A DNA stretch of 23,503 nt from an uncultured Clostridium sp. (GTDB taxonomy: Bacteria; Bacillota; Clostridia; Christensenellales; CAG-138): the NCBI GenBank assembly GCA_900542285.1, contig UQNF01000025.1, forward strand, positions 1-23,503. The letters run 5' to 3'. The notes beneath the pieces are model-generated. The model had not been told where the DNA came from. It ran no database searches and worked only from the letters and a program-made list of their open reading frames with translations. The position numbers were made by a program, and so were the translations under genes. Within the stretch, counting starts at the first letter, position 1; each line of letters opens with the position of its first letter. This document shows positions 7,553 through 14,547 of the stretch, piece by piece.

Positions 7553-7566
7553 GTCAATTATACCAA
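7553..7566 (-). promoter_or_regulatory. Extended -10 promoter upstream of smpB
   Basis: TTGG-TATAAT-TGAC on the minus strand gives a TGn extended -10 box, with TATAAT at 7562-7557 and no convincing -35. The whole 14 bases recur exactly in the promoter at 14532-14545. Confidence 0.5.
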
Positions 7567-7596
7567 ATGAACAGACGGTTTCCCGAAAGCTCAAGT

Positions 7597-7860
7597 TTAC
7601 TTTGAAAATGCGGGGAGCACAAGCAGAACGAGTGCAAGCACGCCGAGAGCGATTGCAAAGATTACGGTCAGCTTCTGAAGCTTGGCTTCTTTGGTGGCCT
7701 TGGCACTGCGAGCCTTGCCGAAAGAAGTGGTATCATTACCGAAAGCGCTGCCCAGACCGGAAGACTTGGCATCCTGGGTGAGAACAACGACCACGAGGCA
7801 TACAGCTACGATGAGCATGAGAATGTTGACGACAAGATTAAGAATCTCAACGAATGTCAT
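7597..7860 (-). CDS. secG: Preprotein translocase subunit SecG
   Basis: SecG is the small auxiliary membrane subunit of the SecYEG channel. The 87-residue protein has two hydrophobic helices (about 5-26 and 63-84) around a polar glycine-rich loop, GLGSAFGNDTTSFGKARS, with the LTQDAKSSGLG motif after helix 1 that is typical of the family. The ATG follows GGAAAGG. A strong promoter lies directly upstream and a hairpin with a T-run directly downstream, so it appears to be mainly monocistronic, with smpB next. Confidence 0.95.
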   Translation of the reverse strand: MTFVEILNLVVNILMLIVAVCLVVVVLTQDAKSSGLGSAFGNDTTSFGKARSAKATKEAKLQKLTVIFAIALGVLALVLLVLPAFSK

Positions 7861-7932
7861 AAAAAATCCTTTCCGAGGTATAGACGCGACTTTTTGCGCT
7901 ATGCCACTCTGACAATTTCAACTGCATTATTC

Positions 7933-7961
7933 ATTATAACACTTTACCATAAAACTTGCAA
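7933..7961 (-). promoter_or_regulatory. Sigma-A promoter of secG
   Basis: On the minus strand TTGCAA (7961-7956) and TATAAT (7938-7933) are separated by 17 bases. It is placed about 73 bases before the secG start. Confidence 0.75.
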
Positions 7962-8002
7962 GCGAAATAATCACAAAAATGCAGTATATGATTATTTATT
8001 TC

Positions 8003-8042
8003 AAAAAATTCCGACCGCGGCAGCAATGGCAGCGATCGGAAG
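8003..8042 (-). terminator. Intrinsic terminator of the BMP lipoprotein gene
   Basis: Read on the minus strand, TTCCGATCGC (8042-8033) pairs with GCGGTCGGAA (8018-8009) with one G-U, followed by six T (8008-8003). It lies 20 bases after the stop codon. Confidence 0.9.
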
Positions 8043-8062
8043 CCTTAGCGATTCAGCTGAGC

Positions 8063-9247
8063 TTAGCCAAGTTCGGTGATTCCGTCGATGCGGATATCGA
8101 ACAGAGGAGCGGAGATTACTTCGGACTCATGGAAGTAACCGTCCCAGATGAGCTCGACACCATCGAAGCCATAGCTCTTATCGTAGCTGGTGAGATGCTC
8201 GCCGTTTACGGTGAAAGTGCTGCAGTCGAATACATGGAGCTCGCCGTTCTTGATCTTCTCGATAACTGCTGCAACAGCCTCCTGAGTGCCTTCTGCGCAG
8301 GCGGTGCCAAGCTGGGAGATCTGAACAGCCTCATCGATGTAGCCGTAGCACCAATCCTGCTGCATCTCCTTGCCTTCCATAGCGGTCTTGATAGCGTAGG
8401 TGTAGTATGCGCCCCAGTTGTTCTGAGGAGAGGTGAGCGCAACATCGGGAGCAACGTTCAGCATATCGATATTGTAGCCGACGCTGTAAACATTGGGATA
8501 GGTGCCGTCGTCATGCGCAGCCTGGATAGCGGAGGGAGCGCCGGTGGAGTCAGCATGCTGACCGATAATGACGCAGCCGCGAGCCATAAGAGCGTTTGCA
8601 GCCTCTGCCTCAAGGGTGAGGTCGAACCACTTGTTGGTATACTGGACTTCCATATACGCATCGGGAACGATGGACTGGATTCCAAGGAAGAATGCGGTGT
8701 AGCCGGATACTACCTCAGCATAGGGGTATGCTCCAACATAGCCTACATGGGGATCGGTAACGGTGCCGTTGTCCATGAGCTCCTTGAGCTTCATACCGGC
8801 AACAACGCCGGAAACATAGCGAGCTTCATAAATTGCGGTGAAGTAATTGAAGATGTTCTTGAGATCGGTCTGTTTGGCAGCGGTCTGGCCGGTTGCATGG
8901 CAGAAGAGAACGTCGGGATATTCCTTTGCAGCCTGGATGAGGAAGCTCTCATGGGCGAAGGAATTTGCAAAAACGATTTTGCAGCCCTGCTCAACGAGGT
9001 CTACAGCTGCCTGATAGCAGGCTTCGTTTTCTTCGATGTTGTACTTGTAGATGATCTGATCCTTTTCAAGACCGCAAGCGACCCTTGCTGCCTCGATGCC
9101 TTCCATATGTGCGTAGGTATAACCTTCGTTTTCATCGCCAACGAGGATAACGCCGACCTTGAAGTCGTCCTTATCTTCATTGGGGGTGCAGGCGCAGAGT
9201 GCAAATGCCATAGCAAGCACGAGCGCAAAAGCTACAAACTTTTTCAT
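8063..9247 (-). CDS. BMP family ABC transporter substrate-binding lipoprotein
   Basis: This is a solute-binding lipoprotein of the BMP (basic membrane protein, PnrA/TmpC) family. Studied members bind purine nucleosides for an ABC importer. The 394-residue protein starts with a lipoprotein signal (MKKFVAFALVLAMAFALCAC, lipidated Cys20). Next comes the family pattern VGVILVGDENEGYTYAHMEGIEAA, then GCKIVFANSFAHE, GYVGAYPYAEVVSG and NNWGAYYTYAIKTAMEGK. It would sit on the outer face of the membrane. A strong ribosome binding site (CGGAGG) and promoter precede it, and a terminator follows, so it is transcribed alone. The cognate ATPase and two permeases are not adjacent, which is unusual for this family. 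The upstream nucleotidase-family gene fits a nucleoside ligand, but this is inference. Confidence 0.9.
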   Translation of the reverse strand: MKKFVAFALVLAMAFALCACTPNEDKDDFKVGVILVGDENEGYTYAHMEGIEAARVACGLEKDQIIYKYNIEENEACYQAAVDLVEQGCKIVFANSFAHESFLIQAAKEYPDVLFCHATGQTAAKQTDLKNIFNYFTAIYEARYVSGVVAGMKLKELMDNGTVTDPHVGYVGAYPYAEVVSGYTAFFLGIQSIVPDAYMEVQYTNKWFDLTLEAEAANALMARGCVIIGQHADSTGAPSAIQAAHDDGTYPNVYSVGYNIDMLNVAPDVALTSPQNNWGAYYTYAIKTAMEGKEMQQDWCYGYIDEAVQISQLGTACAEGTQEAVAAVIEKIKNGELHVFDCSTFTVNGEHLTSYDKSYGFDGVELIWDGYFHESEVISAPLFDIRIDGITELG

Positions 9248-9297
9248 TTGAATTTCCTCCGAAAAAACTATATGCCCTAAAAATCTCGGGCTATTGT

Positions 9298-9326
9298 ATT
9301 ATAACAACAAAATTCGCCACAATCAA
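9298..9326 (-). promoter_or_regulatory. Sigma-A promoter of the BMP lipoprotein gene
   Basis: On the minus strand TTGATT (9326-9321) and TATAAT (9303-9298) are separated by 17 bases. The predicted leader is about 44 bases. Confidence 0.8.
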
Positions 9327-9335
9327 GCCATCATT

Positions 9336-9361
9336 CTGCATTATAATTTATATTAATGCAG
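9336..9361. promoter_or_regulatory. Operator-like palindrome upstream of the BMP promoter
   Basis: CTGCATTA (9336-9343) and TAATGCAG (9354-9361) form a perfect 8-base inverted repeat with a 10-base AT-rich centre. It ends 10 bases upstream of the -35 box, a typical position for an activator site. It is symmetrical on both strands, so it fits a dimeric regulator. Confidence 0.45.
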
Positions 9362-9385
9362 ATATATCGTTTTAATTGGTGAGAC

Positions 9386-9410
9386 CGGGTTGCCGATGCA
9401 CCCCGACCCG
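9386..9410 (-). terminator. Weak hairpin after the nucleotidase gene
   Basis: CGGGTTG (9386-9392) pairs with CGACCCG (9404-9410) with one G-U. No T-run follows on the minus strand, so termination is uncertain. Confidence 0.35.
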
Positions 9411-9439
9411 ATTTCCTGTATTCCTGTTTGTTGCGTCAA

Positions 9440-10933
9440 TTAACTGCCGAAATTCGTATATTTTTCGGGCATACCGAGCAGCACCATTCTGCCCTCTATA
9501 CGAGAATTGATATGCGTCTTTGACTTCATGTACTCTTCAATAATATCGTAATCAGAGGTTGCTATGCACCTTAAATTATCATAGTTTGGAACATGCTCCT
9601 CGGGGATATCCAATACGCTTGAAATATTGTTGATATGGTATTCCTGCATGGCTACCACAAAGAAATCATCGTCCTTAACTTCATTGCCGTCTATGGTAAA
9701 GTGTATTAGCTTTTTCGTACCATAATCGTAAACAAAGCGGACATTCCTCGATACCTGATAGAATTCGCTGTGGCCCTCAACCATTTCATCCCTACACATG
9801 AATTCAAATCCGTGCTTCAGGTCAGCGCCCTTCAGCTTGACCGCAAAGACCTTTCCGCAGTATGGGAAGGCTTCCATGAGGTCCTGTATCGTGACGATCG
9901 GACCCATTTTTTTGCTTCTTATGCTGCCGGAGCCGACCAACGCAATATCCGTTCCGAGCAGATCGTTTATAGCATCGGCGAACAGATTCCCAAGCTCTGT
10001 TTCCTGTTCGCGGCGGGGATGATTAAGCTCCCTGTCGAATCTTGTCAGCATCCTGCCGTATTTTGCGTCGGTTTTGTCCTTATATGTTGCTATCAGGCTG
10101 TCAAGCGCAGGGTCAGGTCTGCAGGTGCTTTCATTAATAGGCTCCATTCTCCATTCATAGCTGTTAACACTATTGGTTTCGCAGTCTACGACGATGTCAA
10201 ACCGTCCGATCATATCGGTGCCGGTTCCGGCCTGCACAATTAGCACATCGTTCACCTTGGCAGGCTCATTCAGCCAAGTGTGGGTGTGTCCGCCAATGAT
10301 CACATCGACTCCCCACTCCGGTTTGAGCAGCGAAGCGAGCTTTTTATCCTCCTCAAAGCCTATGTGAGTCAGAAGCACCGTTAAATCAATATCCATGGTC
10401 TTATAGCTGTTGATAATTCTCCCGGCCTCCCTCGCCGCATCTTCAACGTTCACGAAGGTACCGAGCAGCATATCCTTTTTCGCGCCTGCCATTATCTCCT
10501 CTGTAAGAAGCCCGATGAAAAGGATATGCATTCCACCGACCTCCAATACTGTATGAGATCGGAACAGCCTTGTACCGGTGGTTTTGATATAGATGTTCGC
10601 ATTGATAATCGGAAAGCTTGCGCATTTCTCTAAAAACAGCAGATGTGCGATACCGTAATCCAGCTCATGGTTCCCAAGACATGCAATATCCGGGGCAAGC
10701 ATATTCATAATATCTACTGTGGAAATACCGCGAAATTCGCTGTCGATTATCGAGCCTCTGAACATATCGCCTGCAACTGCGTAGATAACGTTCTTTTCCT
10801 CCGTACGCACCCTGCTGACATAATCCGACAGCATCGCAACTCCGCCGACATATTGGTTGTCAACCTGCTCGGCCAGAAAATCGCCATGAATATCGTTGGA
10901 GTGCAGTATAGTAAGTTTTCTCAGGTCTGGCAT
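9440..10933 (-). CDS. 5'-nucleotidase/UshA-family metallophosphatase, apparently cytoplasmic
   Basis: A two-domain enzyme of the 5'-nucleotidase family, which removes phosphate from nucleotides or related esters using two metal ions. The N-terminal metallophosphoesterase domain has all expected ligands: NDIHG (13-17), GDMFRG (55-60), GNHE (87-90), LLTHIGFEED (with His190) and GGHTHTW (214-220). The C-terminal substrate domain begins near 310 (ETELGNLFADAI) and contains GSGSIRS and a DLMEAFPYCGKVF segment. Most relatives of this layout are secreted or anchored, but here the catalytic motif starts at residue 13 and no signal peptide precedes it, so the protein should remain in the cytoplasm. 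GGAG precedes the ATG at good spacing. True substrate (nucleotide, UDP-sugar, other) cannot be decided. Confidence 0.88.
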   Translation of the reverse strand: MPDLRKLTILHSNDIHGDFLAEQVDNQYVGGVAMLSDYVSRVRTEEKNVIYAVAGDMFRGSIIDSEFRGISTVDIMNMLAPDIACLGNHELDYGIAHLLFLEKCASFPIINANIYIKTTGTRLFRSHTVLEVGGMHILFIGLLTEEIMAGAKKDMLLGTFVNVEDAAREAGRIINSYKTMDIDLTVLLTHIGFEEDKKLASLLKPEWGVDVIIGGHTHTWLNEPAKVNDVLIVQAGTGTDMIGRFDIVVDCETNSVNSYEWRMEPINESTCRPDPALDSLIATYKDKTDAKYGRMLTRFDRELNHPRREQETELGNLFADAINDLLGTDIALVGSGSIRSKKMGPIVTIQDLMEAFPYCGKVFAVKLKGADLKHGFEFMCRDEMVEGHSEFYQVSRNVRFVYDYGTKKLIHFTIDGNEVKDDDFFVVAMQEYHINNISSVLDIPEEHVPNYDNLRCIATSDYDIIEEYMKSKTHINSRIEGRMVLLGMPEKYTNFGS

Positions 10934-10972
10934 TTGAATACTCCGCTTCTAATATAATCTTTTATTTAGATC

Positions 10973-11001
10973 AGTATATCCCATTTTGGAGTTCCTGTCC
11001 C
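10973..11001 (-). promoter_or_regulatory. Possible promoter of the nucleotidase gene
   Basis: On the minus strand TATACT (10978-10973) is preceded at 17 bases by GGGACA (11001-10996). The -10 is good, the -35 is poor. Confidence 0.35.
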
Positions 11002-11093
11002 CCTGCTTTTGTATGGTTTTCACAATAACGGTGCATAAGGAACCGCTTTCACTCATTTAATACGTTTTGTGCAAAGTTTCAAACCTCTCGCGC

Positions 11094-11122
11094 TTGACTT
11101 AATTGTTTTGTCCATTTATACT
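11094..11122 (+). promoter_or_regulatory. Sigma-A promoter of the MATE-hydrolase operon
   Basis: TTGACT (11094-11099) and TATACT (11117-11122) are separated by 17 bases, with a predicted leader of about 55 bases. Confidence 0.75.
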
Positions 11123-11182
11123 TGAAAGTAAGACGGATTAAGTGCGGTCCGTATTATTATGTGAACTCTTGAGGATTCATCT

Positions 11183-12565
11183 ATGGCAAAAGCGGATAAG
11201 CAGCAGCTTTTTGAAAGTGCGTCCATTCCGAGAGCGGTGTTGACGCTGTCAATACCTACGGTGCTTAGCTCTCTTGTAATGGTGCTGTACAATATGGCGG
11301 ATACCTTCTTTGTAGGTATGCTCAACGACCCCATACAGAATGCGGCAGTCACGCTTGCCGCTCCCGTCATGCTTGCCTTCAATGCTGTCAACAATCTGTT
11401 TGGCGTAGGCTCCTCCAGCATGATGAGCCGCGCTATTGGCAGCAAGGACTATGACACCGTATATAAGGCAAGCTCCTTTGGTTTCTGGTGTTCTCTTTTC
11501 TGCGGAACACTGCTCTCGGTATTGACTGCAGTTTTCTTCACTCCGCTTCTCAGGCTTCTCGGCACGCAGAGTGATAATATCGAAGCGACGGCAGCTTATA
11601 TGCGCTGGACGGTTTGCTTCGGTGCTGCCCCATCCATTCTCAACGTCGTAATGGCCTACCTTGTAAGATCGGAGGGCTCAACGCTGCATGCAAGCATAGG
11701 CACGATTAGCGGATGTATTCTAAACATCATACTCGATCCCATCTTCATTTTGCCTTGGGGACTCAATATGGGTGCTGCCGGAGCCGGACTTGCGACCTTT
11801 ATCTCCAACTGTGCCGCATGCCTATACTTTTTTATCCTTCTGCTTGCAAAGAGGGGAAAAACCTATGTATGTATCGCTCCCTCGATGTTCACATTAAACA
11901 AGAAGATTGCCAAAGGCGTATGCGGTGTTGGCATTCCGGCAGCAATACAGAATCTTCTGAATGTTACCGGAATGACCGTACTCAACAATTTCACTTCCGC
12001 CTACGGCACCTCTGCGGTTGCCGCCATGGGCATTTCCCAAAAGCTCGGCATGATCCCCATGTATATAGGCATGGGAATATCCCAGGGCGTGATGCCGCTT
12101 ATCGGCTACAACTACGGAAGCGGCAATATTGATAGAATGAAGAAGTCGCTTTCCTTCAGTGCCAAGATTTCTCTGTCCTTCCTTGCCCTTTGCACCGTAT
12201 TCTTCTGGGTGTTCTCCGCGCCCCTCGTACGCCTCTTCATAGCTGACCCGGAGGTCATCGAATTCGGTTCACGGTTCATCAAGGGTTTTGCGCTCGCCCA
12301 ACCCTTCCTTGCAATGGACTTTCTTGCCGTAGGCGTATTCCAGGCGTGCGGCATGGGCAAAAAAGCGTTGCTGTTCGCTTTCATGAGAAAGATCGTGCTG
12401 GAGATCCCTGCGCTCTTCATATTGAACAAGCTGTTCCCGCTCTATGGGCTTGCCTATGCCCAGCTGGTCGCTGAGGTAGTGCTGGCGGCGGCAGCGGTGC
12501 TCACGCTTCGAAATCTGTTCAAAAAACTTGAAAACCAAAAAGGAGAAAACGAATGTCTTCAATAA
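11183..12565 (+). CDS. MATE family efflux transporter
   Basis: A multidrug and toxic compound extrusion (MATE) transporter, a family that exports organic cations, drugs or metabolites in exchange for Na+ or H+. The 460-residue protein is hydrophobic throughout, consistent with twelve helices in two homologous halves. The first half opens with SIPTVLSSLVMVLYNMADTFFVG, the usual helix 1 signature, and the second with GIPAAIQNLLNVTGMTVLNNF. The central MYIGMGISQGVMPLIGYNYGSG matches the conserved segment of the second half. GAGGA precedes the ATG by about 8 bases. The gene ends inside the start of a hydrolase gene, so the two are coupled. Substrate is unknown. Confidence 0.93.
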   Translation: MAKADKQQLFESASIPRAVLTLSIPTVLSSLVMVLYNMADTFFVGMLNDPIQNAAVTLAAPVMLAFNAVNNLFGVGSSSMMSRAIGSKDYDTVYKASSFGFWCSLFCGTLLSVLTAVFFTPLLRLLGTQSDNIEATAAYMRWTVCFGAAPSILNVVMAYLVRSEGSTLHASIGTISGCILNIILDPIFILPWGLNMGAAGAGLATFISNCAACLYFFILLLAKRGKTYVCIAPSMFTLNKKIAKGVCGVGIPAAIQNLLNVTGMTVLNNFTSAYGTSAVAAMGISQKLGMIPMYIGMGISQGVMPLIGYNYGSGNIDRMKKSLSFSAKISLSFLALCTVFFWVFSAPLVRLFIADPEVIEFGSRFIKGFALAQPFLAMDFLAVGVFQACGMGKKALLFAFMRKIVLEIPALFILNKLFPLYGLAYAQLVAEVVLAAAAVLTLRNLFKKLENQKGENECLQ

Positions 12566-13470
12566 GCGAACGCCTGTTCAACAACATATTCGGCCGTGAA
12601 TTCAGCTTCAGCAGCGACACCATCAGCGATGTCACCGACAAGACGATGGGCGCAAGCTATGCAAAGCTGAAGGAAGAGATAACTGCCTGCGCAGCCGTAA
12701 TGGAAACGCTTCCAAGGGAAGAGCTTGAAGTCGTTTCGCACGATGGTCTGCATCTTAAGGGTTATCTCTTCAGAAACGATGTGCCAACCGATAAGACTGC
12801 GATATGCGTGCATGGCTACCACTCCACCGGATTTGTTGACTTTGCATCGATCGGACTCGAGTATCTGAGACGCGGCTTCAATCTTCTGCTGCCCATCAAC
12901 CGCGCCTGCGGTGAGAGCGAGGGAGAATGGACCACCTTCGGTATCCACGAAAGGAATGATACCACGCTGTGGGTGGATATGGTCTCAAAGCTTTTCCCTG
13001 GCGGTGAAATAGTGCTTCACGGCTGCTCGATGGGTGGTTCCACCGTATGCATGATGGCTGACAAGGAGCTTCCCGGAAACGTTCGGGCAATAGTGTCCGA
13101 CTGCGCATTTTCAGATATCAACGAAGAATTCGCACACATGCTGCAGCTTCTTGCTCATCTTCCGAGATGGCCCATTCTGAACTCGATAGAAAAGCAGTTC
13201 AAAAAGCGTATCGGCGTCGGCTTCAGCGAATACTATCCCCTAAAATCGGTGAAGAATGCAAGATATCCGATGTTCTTCGTTCATGGAGAAGATGACAGCT
13301 ATGTACCGCCTCAGAATTCCGAAAAGCTTTACGCCGCCTGCCCCACCGATAAAAGGCTGCTAATAATTCCCGGCTATGGCCACGCAGCGGCGCATCTTGC
13401 AGGAAATTCCGGCTACTACGGCCCAATTTTTGAATTTCTGGGCAGGCATATGACCCTTCCGAACGCATAA
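12553..13470 (+). CDS. Alpha/beta hydrolase (serine esterase/peptidase-like)
   Basis: A 305-residue alpha/beta hydrolase of the type with an N-terminal extension of about 55 residues before the core. The oxyanion segment is VHGYHSTGF (87-94), the nucleophile elbow HGCSMGGS holds Ser159, the acid is Asp248 in HGEDDSYVP, and the base is His277 in GYGHAAA. This gives a complete catalytic triad. No signal peptide is seen, so it should act in the cytoplasm. The ATG lies within the last 13 bases of the MATE gene, with AGGAG just upstream inside that gene, so translation is coupled. The pairing suggests hydrolysis linked to export or detoxification, but the substrate cannot be inferred. Confidence 0.88.
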   Translation: MSSISERLFNNIFGREFSFSSDTISDVTDKTMGASYAKLKEEITACAAVMETLPREELEVVSHDGLHLKGYLFRNDVPTDKTAICVHGYHSTGFVDFASIGLEYLRRGFNLLLPINRACGESEGEWTTFGIHERNDTTLWVDMVSKLFPGGEIVLHGCSMGGSTVCMMADKELPGNVRAIVSDCAFSDINEEFAHMLQLLAHLPRWPILNSIEKQFKKRIGVGFSEYYPLKSVKNARYPMFFVHGEDDSYVPPQNSEKLYAACPTDKRLLIIPGYGHAAAHLAGNSGYYGPIFEFLGRHMTLPNA

Positions 13471-13522
13471 TTATCTGCGGACATCGATTTATCCGCATTA
13501 GCATGATATAATTGATTATTTC

Positions 13523-13556
13523 AAAAACAGTGCCGCTGATTGACTGCGGCACTGTT
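13523..13556 (-). terminator. Intrinsic terminator between convergent hydrolase and trmH-type genes
   Basis: Perfect 11-base arms (13526-13536 and 13546-13556) around a nine-base loop. Reading the minus strand the hairpin runs into TTTTTGA, a proper T-run for the methyltransferase gene; on the plus strand the tail is only TATCTATATCTT, so it may serve both genes with unequal strength. Confidence 0.85.
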
Positions 13557-13573
13557 ATCTATATCTTATCATT

Positions 13574-14413
13574 CTATCTTTTACCCAATACCCAGAATGC
13601 CACAGCGCTTGCCGCCGCAACATTGAGCGAGTCCACTCCGTGTCCCATGGGTATCTTGACGGTATAGTCACAGCTTGCTATGGTGGAAGCAGCCAAGCCA
13701 TCGCCCTCCGTACCTAGGATGATACAGAGTTTTTCTTCATCCGAAAGCCTTGGATCGTCAATGCTGACCGAATCATCCGACAACGCCATGGCAGCGGTCT
13801 TGAAGCCAAGGCTGCGAAGCTTTTCCATGCCCGGCTCCGGCCAGTCGGCGGCAGTTTCGCCTATCCTTGCCCATGGTACCTGAAAGACCGTACCCATGCT
13901 AACCCTGACCGCGCGGCGGCATAGCGGATCACAGCAGGTGCGTGTCGCAAGCACGGCATCGATGTTTAATGCCGCAGCAGAACGAAAGATTGCGCCGACA
14001 TTGGTTGAATCGGTTATGCCCTCAAGAACAGCTATCCGCTTCGCCCCGTCGCACACCTGCTCCACCGTCTTGGGTCTTGGTCTGCGCATGGCGCATAGAA
14101 CGCCTGCGCTTAGGTGGAAGCCCGTAAGCTGCTTAAGCATTTCTCCGTCAGCAGTATAGACCGGAATCTCCGGATAATGCTCCGAGCAGTATTCAATAAT
14201 CGCTTTGCCGTGGTTGTCGAGCTGTCTGCGTTCCATCAGCAGCGAAAGCGGTACATTGCCTGCGTCCAAGGCAAGCTTGACGACCTTGGCGCTTTCCGCA
14301 ATAAAGATCCCCTTTTCAGGATCAATACGGCTGCGCAGCTGAGGCTCCGTAAGCCTTGCAAACACATCCAATTCCGGCGCGCCGATATCGTTTATCTCAA
14401 TAATTCTGATCAT
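13574..14413 (-). CDS. TrmH/SpoU-family RNA 2'-O-methyltransferase
   Basis: A SPOUT-fold RNA methyltransferase that uses S-adenosylmethionine to methylate a ribose 2'-hydroxyl in rRNA or tRNA. The 279 residues hold an N-terminal substrate-binding domain (about 15-105, with the typical GIFIAESAKVVKLAL) and the knotted catalytic domain. Motif 1 is EGITDSTNVGAIFRSAAAL (131-149, with Asn138 and Arg144), motif 2 is LGTEGDGL (233-240) and motif 3 is IPMGHGVDSLNVAAA (254-268). The ATG at 14413 has CGGAG 7 bases upstream; a GTG at 14512 would read through the promoter and is rejected. The exact RNA target is not evident. It is divergent from the solute-binding-protein gene. Confidence 0.9.
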   Translation of the reverse strand: MIRIIEINDIGAPELDVFARLTEPQLRSRIDPEKGIFIAESAKVVKLALDAGNVPLSLLMERRQLDNHGKAIIEYCSEHYPEIPVYTADGEMLKQLTGFHLSAGVLCAMRRPRPKTVEQVCDGAKRIAVLEGITDSTNVGAIFRSAAALNIDAVLATRTCCDPLCRRAVRVSMGTVFQVPWARIGETAADWPEPGMEKLRSLGFKTAAMALSDDSVSIDDPRLSDEEKLCIILGTEGDGLAASTIASCDYTVKIPMGHGVDSLNVAAASAVAFWVLGKR

Positions 14414-14443
14414 TTGAACTCCGTTTTTGCTTTTGCTTCCTAC

Positions 14444-14471
14444 ATTATAGGCCAAATCCGCCGAATTGCAA
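14444..14471 (-). promoter_or_regulatory. Promoter of the trmH-type gene
   Basis: On the minus strand TTGCAA (14471-14466) and TATAAT (14449-14444) are separated by 16 bases. The -35 overlaps the left arm of an inverted repeat at 14470-14505. Confidence 0.7.
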
Positions 14472-14505
14472 GGGCTATTGCGGCCATGACAAAAAAATAG
14501 CCCTT
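14470..14505. repeat. Ten-base inverted repeat between two divergent promoters
   Basis: AAGGGCTATT (14470-14479) and AATAGCCCTT (14496-14505) are exact inverted copies separated by 16 bases. The pair lies between the -35 boxes of the two divergent genes, touching one and ending 7 bases from the other. It may be a regulator site or a hairpin. Confidence 0.5.
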
Positions 14506-14512
14506 TCAGCAC

Positions 14513-14541
14513 TTGAATTTACCATACGCAGTTGGTATAAT
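14513..14541 (+). promoter_or_regulatory. Strong promoter giving a predicted leaderless message
   Basis: TTGAAT (14513-14518), a 17-base spacer, and an extended -10 TGG-TATAAT (TATAAT at 14536-14541). Only six bases separate the -10 box from the ATG at 14548, so the expected start point is the A of the start codon. Confidence 0.8.
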
Positions 14542-14547
14542 TGACCC

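Noticed and set aside
7979..9280. 433-codon open frame on the plus strand opposite the BMP lipoprotein gene
   Set aside because: It is the antisense of a gene with clear family motifs, lipobox, promoter and terminator; the antisense protein has no recognisable domain and no ribosome binding site.
14414..14512. Upstream GTG start for the RNA methyltransferase
   Set aside because: It would translate through the predicted promoter; the ATG at 14413 has a proper ribosome binding site and gives family length.
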